Positions 55,681-64,000 of a DNA stretch of 64,000 bases are shown in pieces. The stretch is taken from assembly GCF_028372415.1 (NCBI RefSeq), contig NC_092875.1, forward strand, positions 227,048,636-227,112,635, in the 5' to 3' direction. Made by a program: the position numbers and the translations under genes. The first letter of the stretch is position 1, and the number at the start of each line of letters is the position of its first letter. Below the pieces are notes generated by a model. That model saw only the letters and a list, made by a program, of their open reading frames with translations, made no database searches and had not been told where the DNA came from. Source of the stretch: Notamacropus eugenii. Taxonomy: Eukaryota; Chordata; Mammalia; Diprotodontia; Macropodidae.

Positions 55681-57974
55681 TACCAGGATGGAACAGTTCC
55701 CAAGGCCAACATGGTAATTTGCTCTGATTGAGGTGGATTCTCATTCTAAGTTGTTGAATGACAGTAATGAAAGTCTGGAAAATGACTGGTAAAGTCTGAG
55801 AATCTTATGAATTTCTAATGAGCCATTTTATCCTGGTCACCTGCATATTTGAAGACACATTCTGCCTGCCTCCAACAGAAGTCATTATAGCGATGGTAAT
55901 TTTGCATCCATGTTAAAGAAGGATGCATAGCTGGACACTCTACTAGGACATCTGTAATAATAAGCTTCATGTTTTCTCCCTTAGATTCATTGCTGTCAGG
56001 ACCAAGCCAAGCACTATGCCTGGCTGAAACATTTTAAAGAAGCTTTACATATATAATACATATGGAAACTTCACTGCATTCAGTGACATATGCTATAAAA
56101 AAATCCTGAGGAATATATACCATACAGAGTTTGGAAGAAATTAAAGAACAGAGCCTTATTAGCTCTTTCCAAGTCAAGTGTCTTGTCTGCAATTCTGAAT
56201 CAATATTTTGAAGCAGAGAGCATTTCACACACTGGCTTTTTCATTATGAATTGGGAGAAACTGTGAACCCCATCAATTTTTCTCTTCCACTCTGCCTCTA
56301 TTTTCCCCATATATTATGTCCGTGGAAAAGGGCACAGCACACACCAGACATATACCAACCCTGGATTTCCACTAATTTTCCCAACATTTGGGCTCCCTGT
56401 CAAATTTTCAAACAATGATAGCTATGCCTGGAGAATTTTGCTGGACTTTACATTTCTGCCAGAATAATCTTTAATCTGCAAGATTATTCCTCAGTAAAAA
56501 AGCATGTTTGCCAGAAATAAAACCACTGGGTATGGATGAGCTCATCAAGCTTCTATAAGAATGACAACTTTAACTGGTGTTTGATTTCACCGTGTGGTAG
56601 AAAAAATGTGTACCACAGTAACACCACCAAAGGAAAACATTACTAAGTATTGAATGCAGGGCCTGGCATTAGAAATGTAGCAGTCAGAGAAGGACCGAAA
56701 GTAGGCTACAAGTCTCTCATATTTTGAATTAAAATTGATGTAGCAAAACAAAGGATAGGGAGCATCATGCAAACGTATTGCAGTCAACAGCCAGTAAATC
56801 ACTGTGTTCAGATGAGGAAATGGTTTTTGCTTATTGTTAATTATTCAGAACCTCAGAGCAACAGCAACTAAAGCAATTTCTAATTATCCATTGATCCTGA
56901 CTTTGTTACTTTGTTTATGCCTACAGATTTTCTGTATAATTTATGAGGTTTTAATTTAAATTTATTCAATCTCTATTTGTGTTCTTTCCTTTTATGTAAC
57001 ATTCACTGAAAGTATACTCGAAATTCCATACCATTTCCACCTCTTCAACTATTCAATGAAAGGATAGACAAGTAATTATTTAATCAATCATTATGATCAC
57101 GCAATTATTTGCTTTAGTTTTTCTTCTTACCTTTTACATTATTATGACTATTCTGTAAATTACTTTATTGGTTCTCTTTACTTTCTGTATTTATTTATTC
57201 GTTTATCTTTCCATCATATTCTGAATTCTTAACATTAACCCTTTCTTTTGGTACTTTAATATTCCATTATTTTCCTTTGATTCTCCTCCTCATTCTTTGG
57301 CTTTCCCACCACTACCATCACATACACTCATATCCATTATGGAACAGATTCTGAAAGCTGAGCATCCAAAACTTCCTTTAATTAGGGCGAGGGATTTTTG
57401 AAGACCAGGCTAGCTCCCTTTGAAAAGTAAATTCCATGGGAAGAGTAGAGTTTTCATATGGATTTCTAAATCTTTTTCCTTCATGTGCCAAAGCCCATTT
57501 AACTAGCTCTGTCTTAGCAACATTCCCCATCCCCATTCCAGTTCCCAAGTGCTCCTCTTTCTTTTAATGGTTGAGAAGAATGAATAGCTTCTTTCTCTTT
57601 TGGTACTAATATCTCTATGTGTATTGGATGTTGGGTGTCAGAATGAGCACTTACCTTGGTGGGTAGGAGGAAGGGGTCCTCACAGAGAGAGTTAGAAGTC
57701 CAAATCACCAAAGTTGCTTGTACAAATTATACTAGGTGAGCAGTAGGTACTACTGGTAGGTACATGATTAGAAAACCTAAATATTTTGATTACCTAATGT
57801 TACATTATGATGATTTCTATTGTATAATGTTTATATTTTTATAATACCTTATGTATTCTACTTTACTCATCCTAGATTTAGCAAATATCTTCTTTCTTTT
57901 AAGGTTGTTAATCTGGAGTAATATGCAGAAAGCAAATACTCTGCCATCTTGTCATTCTTATCTCAACACTTTAG
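55681..57974. other. Repeat-poor stretch, no gene seen
   Basis: 2.3 kb in which I can name no transposon or microsatellite and see no ORF with protein-like character. It is the least repeat-loaded block of this size in the window. Confidence 0.45.
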
Positions 57975-58030
57975 AAATATATTTGTACATATATGTATAT
58001 GTATGTATATATGTGTGTAGGTGTGTATTG
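57975..58030. repeat. TATG/TATA microsatellite
   Basis: About 55 bases of 'tatatgtatatgtatg'-type repeat, ending in a GTGTG run. Confidence 0.85.
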
Positions 58031-58399
58031 TATAATAACTCATTAGGATGAGTTATTATGCAATACTTCTATTTTAATAATGTAAAGCAATTTATGTAAG
58101 GTCCCACTAGTAATTAATGAGAATATTATTGTTACCCAATATTGACTTGTCCTTACTTAAATGAAGCATAATTCATTAGACAGAAATGACAGCTTCTTTT
58201 GACTTCAACAGGTGTAAGTAATGCCCAAGTTTAAACTACATACCATACAGACTATTTCTCTCATGACTCCAAAATATCCAGGGTAGAAAGAGTGCTAAGT
58301 ACAGAGACTGGAATTTAGAACTCCTACTTTCAGGTTGGGCTAATCACTTTCCTATGTCTTTTAAAATATCTTTGATTATTTATTTATCACTTGGATTCC

Positions 58400-58620
58400 T
58401 TTCTTATAGGATCCTAGAATTTAGAGCTGGAAGGGAGCTCAAGGCATATTTACTATAATGCTACCTCCTCATTTTCCAGATTAAAAAAAACCAAACTCAC
58501 ATAGAGTTATGAAATGACTTACCTAAGGTCATGCAGTTAGTTAATGAAAGATCCACAATTCTAACCCCAACTTGCTGAAACTATATTCAGTACTTTCTTG
58601 CTACCTGTTATGTATCCATT
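58400..58620 (-). mobile_element. CORE-SINE, antisense
   Basis: 'aggatcctagaatttagagc', 'tggaagggagctcaaggcat', the CORE 'aaatgacttacctaaggtca' and the head side 'tattcagtactttcttgct'. Confidence 0.7.
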
Positions 58621-59589
58621 TCTCTTGTTTATTTTGAAGCATTAAAAAAAAAATCCTGTGCTCTCCAAAGAGGATCACTGATTAAGAGGTTATCTCATTT
58701 TTCCCCCTTTCATTCAACAAACACTTATGGAGTGATCAACTTGTACAAGGTACCATGCTAAGACTTTAACAGAGAGCTAGAATATAAATATAAATAAAAT
58801 AATGAAAATATAGGATCTTTACTTTCTGAAAATAGGAGAAGTCAGAGAGAGTTGATCTGAAAAGACAACCATATCTTGTGTAAGAAAGAAAGGGATCAAG
58901 AAAGTGACAGACCTGAGTATTAGTAACAGATTTTGTAACACTAATGTACAACAAAGATACAGGGAATAGGAAAGCAGAGCCAACTGTAAGTGATAAAATA
59001 GTAAGAGATCCCTGACAAATAATCTCAAACCTCCTGACTCAGACTAATTACACCCCAGAGTGATGAAATCACTATCAGTCATGTGGGTGACATAGATGAA
59101 CAATGAGACTCCAGAGTATCAAACTTGTCTTAGGGTTAATTGAGTTCTCCAGCCACTCGCTTTAGTGTAGATTTCCTGAAGGAACAAAAAGACAGAACTT
59201 ATCTTGTTTAAGCCATAAAAGAGAGGTAAGGTTTCTGGAAAAAAGAAAATAGGATGGAGATTGTTGCTATAGCTGACTGATTAGAAAAAATACTTTCACC
59301 TGAAAAGACCAAACAGATTCCTGACCACTGAAGTCTCCCTGAACAGATGTTATTGCACAGGATATGATTGTGGAGAGTCATTGGGATGGGAAGCTTGGCA
59401 AGGACAGCCTTTAAGTGATGAGGTAATGCTTAGCACAAAATGGTAGAAGTTTTGCTTAGTTCAACAAGATAGAGGGAGTCGTGCTCAGTTCATGATTCAT
59501 AGTAGCCTTTATGGAATCAGGAAGACTAGGAGAGGTCCTGGTAGAGGGAATGAAGTTAATATTAGTTTATTATATTATGTTATGCAAAA

Positions 59590-59592
<3 letters not shown>

Positions 59593-59622
<30 letters not shown>
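59593..59622. repeat. (TA)n microsatellite
   Basis: About 14 TA units. Confidence 0.95.
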
Positions 59623-59625
<3 letters not shown>

Positions 59626-59654
59626 GAAACTATATGTTATATTAGTTTAATCTT

Positions 59655-60770
59655 CAAAAATAGTGTAGAATTTACAAACTATAGACCAGTGAACTTGATG
59701 TCAAAGCCTATGAAAAAATCTTGAGTGAATTATTTGAGAAATGTTTTGTGAGTACTTTAAAAGGGAAAGTCATTACTATTTCACTAAGAACAAGTCATAA
59801 CCTATTAAATCTGATTTCTTTTTTTTATTTCAAAAATGACTGTTGGATAGGTTGGGAAAACTGTAAAATACCATAATGTTTTGGGATTCCAGCAAAATAT
59901 TTTTATTTTGCGTATCCTCCCTAATATAGACAAGCACAATATGATGAATTATGTAGTATATCATACATTTAAGTGAGTTTAGAGCTAGTTGAACAAATTT
60001 AGCTAAAATATAGAATATAACTTATACAAACCTATCTTTAGTGACATCCCATACATTCTTTTTTCCTGCTGTTAACTATTTTTTATTAATGACTTTGAGT
60101 AAAGCTGTTGATATCATTTAATAAAATATATGGATGATACAGAATTTGTAGAGATAACTAATTATTGAATAAGCAGAAGACGACCTAAAAAATCTTGAAA
60201 GATTGGGAAAAAATGAATAAAATGAAATTTAAATGGGGAAGTATAAGTCCAACATGGGTTTTAAAAAGAGCAGTTAAAGATTATAATGTGAATAAATGAC
60301 ATGTAATTTACATCAATTAGAGGGTTTTAATTGACTACAAATTCAGTGTAAGAAGATAGATGTTCAAAAAGGTAATTGCGCCTTAGACTACATTAAATGA
60401 AGTATGGTGTCTAGAACAATGGAAATGATTTATCTTGCTATATACCCTACACTGGATAGATTATGTTGGTTATGTTACATTATTTTCTGGGAGACAAATT
60501 TGAAGATAATCCTTAAGGGGATGTCAAAAGGAAATGTAAAAAATATGTCCTATAGGGAAGGCTTTAAAAAGTAATCTGGGACTCTGGGGAGAAGAAAAAA
60601 ACTTAAAGGAAAAGGTGATAGCTATCATTAAATATTTGAGATTTTGTCACATAAAAGAGAAATTTAACAAATTTCATGTAATATTTAAAGGTCATGCTAG
60701 GAACAATGGGTAGAATTGGTGTGTGTGAGAGACAGTTTGGTTTAACATACTGAAAATTTACTAATGATTA
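59655..60770 (+). mobile_element. L3/CR1-clade LINE relic (reverse transcriptase region)
   Basis: Heavily decayed but collinear with L3/CR1 RT over 1.1 kb. 'ccagtgaacttgatgtcaaa' matches the segment before the RT. 'attccagcaaaatatttt' is the FSKAFD motif. 'aactattttttattaatgac' is the F-I-N-D block and 'tatatggatgatacagaatt' the ADD motif. 'aataaaatgaaatttaaatg' and 'tatggtgtctagaacaatgg' belong to the thumb and following region. 'tgatagctatcattaaatat' lies near the 3' end. No open frame survives. This is ancient and contributes no function. Confidence 0.7.
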
Positions 60771-61599
60771 AAGATATCTAAAAAAAGGCATGAATGAATG
60801 GATTTATAAGGATTTAGTAACTACTGTACTTGCTATGTTCCATGTACTGTGTGCTAAGTACCATGGATGTAGACTGAAAAGTAAGATAATCTAACTTTGC
60901 AAAAAGTTCCTCTTCTAATAAGAGGAGATAATAGATATACAAGGGTTAAGTTTTAGAAGATGTGAGAAAGCCCTTTGACCCTTAGGGTACAACAAGACAG
61001 ATGGCTATTAATTTTCTTTAGTGTCATTTCAAATGCTAAAATTTTTGGTATTTCTAATTTTCCATTTGGAGAACTTCAGCATAGAATTTTTTTTTTGCAG
61101 GTCTTTATCTGTGGCTGCTAAGGAGTAGTTGCTAAGCTGCTGAAGCACTTATTGGGTACTTTTCAATGGCCAGGATTGTCCTTCCTAGCACATGCTAATT
61201 ATTGCATCTCCTTCAGGGGGTATTGCTGTTTCACTTGGCCTGTCTGGACTGAATGATCTGGAATGGTATTGATATTATGTTCCCCATCACCAACGTTATC
61301 CACTATACTTTGCATATTTGGGTGTTGCACAGCACATTATCTCACTGGTTAAAGATTAAATTCTATGGCCTCTGAGGACACTTGAAAACCTATATTTAAT
61401 GTTCCTATTCTAGCAATCAGATAGAAATATAGAAATCCAAAGTCTCCAATTCAAAGGAATTTTCCTAGACAGTGGAAAAATATAAATATTGTTTCTGATA
61501 TAATAATATCATAATAGGCACTAAATATACTACACAGAGAAAACTACATTTGCACAATTATTTATTGGTTGAGACACTATAGCTTATTTGGAAATAATA
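60771..61599. other. No gene seen
   Basis: A 'gctatgttccatgtactgtg' repeat module lies at about 60825-60900. The rest is unassigned. Confidence 0.4.
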
Positions 61600-61855
61600 A
61601 TAACAACTAATATTTATATAGCGTTTACTATGTGCCAGGCACTGTGCTAAGTGACTTACAATTATCATCTTGTTTGATACTTCCAACAGTCCGTAGAGGT
61701 AGGTGCTATTATTGTCTCCATTTTACAGATGAGGAAACTGAGGTTAAATGACTTGCCCAGAGTTACAAAGCAAATAAATGTCTGAGGACAGATTTGATCT
61801 CAGATCTTCCTGATGCCAGGACTGGCACTCTCTCCTAGCTATACCTAGCTACCAC
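61600..61855 (-). mobile_element. MIR-like CORE-SINE (marsupial form), full length
   Basis: 'actatgtgccaggcactgtg', 'gaggtaggtgctattattgt', 'ttacagatgaggaaactgag', 'aaatgacttgcccagagtta' and the head complement 'ctagctatacctagctacca'. The best-preserved MIR-like SINE in the window. Confidence 0.88.
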
Positions 61856-63204
61856 AAATTTCTCTACTCCGTTCCGAATACTTTTTGATGTTAAAAGATT
61901 GCTTGTAAGTAAATCAGATCAAACATGTAATATTTCAATAGTCCATAAAGATGAGAAAAGGCTATTTACGGAAATGGTCATTCCAATTTGGTTTAAAGCA
62001 ATCCATTTTTGATAGAGTTTAATGTGATAATATAATCAATTTATTTGTGCATAGAACTAGAAAGATTTTTGGTACAATATAGCCTTCTATAAATTTTGAT
62101 AATTGTGAGACAGAATGGGAACAACAGCACTTTTCACTTAAGACAAGTAGTTGGAGACCTTATTCCTACAGAAATTATTAAAATAGATAGTTCTAGTACA
62201 TTTTTTCCTGACAACCTACATTACATAAACCAGAAATTCTTATCAACTGCCAATGCTAATTTAATACAGTTCTACTTCATCACCAAAGCCATTGTGCCTC
62301 TTCACATTTTGAATTCTCAGAAATAGGATAGTCAATCTCCTCATGATTACATCATATTTAAATACATGTCTTTTCACCTCAGATGAGAACATTATTCATT
62401 TCTCTAGCTTGGTATGAGGTCAGTTCTTTTTCTGCATAAGCAAAACATTCTTTTGACTTATTTGATGAGGTTTCCAGGAATTTCATATTCTCTATGTCTA
62501 CCCTGTCTGCACTGGTCTTAGAGTTAATCTTTAACCTTTACAAACTGGTTTTAAACTTTCCTTCACTTTTTCCATAAACTATTCAATGCCTAATCTGCCA
62601 TACAAGGATCAGACATGATGGTTATTTATAAATCATCTCTTCTGACCTTTAAAAACTGTTTTAAAACTTTACTATACTATGAAATTCTCATGACCTCATC
62701 CAACACATTATTCTTTGTAATAGCGTTAGCTGAAGGAGCGGCAATGATACACTTGTTGGCACAGAATGGGGGAAAAAAGTAAAAAGGAAACAGAGAACAT
62801 TCTGATCCCACTTGCACGTTCCTTGATTCTTTGATTTTGTGTGTGTCTCTAAATAATTACACATTCAGACATTCTTTCCATATAGTACAAAAACAAAAAC
62901 GTTTGTTTTCTATCCAAAGTTTGAAGAAATGTTAGTGATATATATTTTTATACTACATGAATATAAAATAAAGTTTGTTATGCCTTTAGCCAATGATTCC
63001 ATGTTTAATTAACATATACCATCTCTGAAAGATAATCAGAAAGTTTTGACATACACAATAAGTGTATGTTTTGTGTGTATATAAAGATACAATACAAACT
63101 CACTACCAAAATTATTATTTTATTGGTATAAAGAACTCTCAGTTGGGAAATTTCAATTATGAGAGTAGGTTAGCACTTTCTCAGGAATTTATACTCTTGC
63201 AAAG
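61856..63204. other. No gene seen
   Basis: AT-rich sequence. The 76-residue frame at 62096-62326 has no recognisable features. Confidence 0.4.
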
Positions 63205-63320
63205 TTATCTAAAGCACTGAAAAGTTAAATGAATTAACCAGATTCATGTAGTCAGAATGTGTTAGAAGCTGGAACCCAGGTCTTCAAGTTCCTGAATAGG
63301 AAACTCACTATCCAGCACCA
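63205..63320 (-). mobile_element. CORE-SINE fragment, antisense
   Basis: 'tgaattaaccagattcatgt', 'agctggaacccaggtcttca' and 'aactcactatccagcacc' form the antisense head half of a MIR-like SINE. Confidence 0.55.
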
Positions 63321-63383
63321 GCAGCAGGTTTCTTTATTGAGTTTTTTGGTACATACTACATAATATAAAATACACTGTATATA

Positions 63384-63385
<2 letters not shown>

Positions 63386-63475
<90 letters not shown>

Positions 63476-63525
63476 GTCTGTATGTATGTCTGTATGTCTG
63501 TATGTATGTATGTATATATTTAGTG
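63386..63525. repeat. (TC)n-(TA)n-(GTAT)n compound microsatellite
   Basis: About 64 bases of TC, then TG, a TA run, and alternating TGTC/TGTA units. Open frames across it are artefacts. Confidence 0.97.
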
Positions 63526-64000
63526 AAAGAGGATAGAAGAAAGTATAATTCCAGTTTTCCGGGATAGCCTGTGCAAAGGTCAAGATATTGCAGATGGAAA
63601 GTATATAGGTGAGGAGCAGTTGAGAGAACTGTTTAGGTAAGGCTTTAGGACACCAGAATTAACCTAACCAAGGCAAATCTAGGCAGTACCCTTCCCACAA
63701 TTGATGACCTAAATGGTACATTATTATTGGCATTATATTTGGTCTGATTTTAATGAATGATAACATCAGAACTCTTAGCTGTCTCTTAGAAATACAACAG
63801 TATAACTGACGTCTCCCTTTGTCTTTTAGTCTCCTAGTTTCCTGCTTATTCAATCTCTTTTTTCTTGTGGTAAATCAGGATATTATCTTGGTCATTCAAG
63901 ACCCTGGCCACAAGAACAAGAAAACATTTCCAGATGTTATTTGTAAACAACGTAAACAATCCATAGGCATGTGCATGTCTTTTAGAAATGCTTAATATTA
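63526..64000. other. No gene seen
   Basis: Nothing recognised in the last 475 bases. Confidence 0.4.

Noticed and set aside
1..64000. CRISPR arrays, operons, tRNA or rRNA genes
   Set aside because: None seen. The window is animal nuclear DNA, and the only regular arrays are microsatellites and dispersed retroelements.

Overview
The window is repeat-rich, AT-rich vertebrate DNA with no intact protein-coding gene. The repeat content points to a marsupial. It has many CORE-SINEs whose 3' tail resembles the BovB/RTE tail (Mar-1 type), MIR-like CORE-SINEs in their marsupial form, a young-looking LINE-1/half-LINE-1 (HAL1) group, and old L2 and L3/CR1 LINE relics. The species cannot be fixed from this sequence alone.

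Region by region: 1-8.9 kb holds SINE and L1 scraps, two solo LTRs (5009-5510 and 6659-7078) and two copies of a hAT-like short DNA transposon. 8988-9865 on the minus strand is the one recognisable host gene sequence: a broken copy of TASL (CXorf21), the adaptor that links SLC15A4 to IRF5 in endolysosomal TLR signalling. From 10.3 to 43.6 kb lie five HAL1 insertions: 10282-13028, 13095-15194, 28852-31630, 35420-38045 and 40836-43634. Three of them (13095-15194, 28852-31630, 40836-43634) have recognisable target-site duplications. These elements carry the L1 5' region, ORF1 and the L1 inter-ORF spacer, but no ORF2. Among them lie an old antisense L1 (16640-19565), solo LTRs, SINEs and a 240-bp GA tract. 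44.6-49.3 kb is a decayed L1 that does carry ORF2 (endonuclease and reverse transcriptase) with an LTR lodged in its ORF1. From 49.3 to 64 kb there is a quieter stretch of CORE-SINEs, L2 3' ends, an L3/CR1 reverse-transcriptase relic (59655-60770), a long palindrome (53684-53905) and microsatellites.

Nothing in the window forms an operon or pathway. Its interest is the broken innate-immune gene and the natural history of the HAL1 family. One HAL1 copy shows a 5' inversion of the kind explained by twin priming. Another copy has an ORF1 broken by only two recognisable point changes. Several copies share a duplicated 3' end. The ORF2-bearing L1 in the same window shows where HAL1 came from. All identifications come from reading the sequence and from memory of families; no database search was run.
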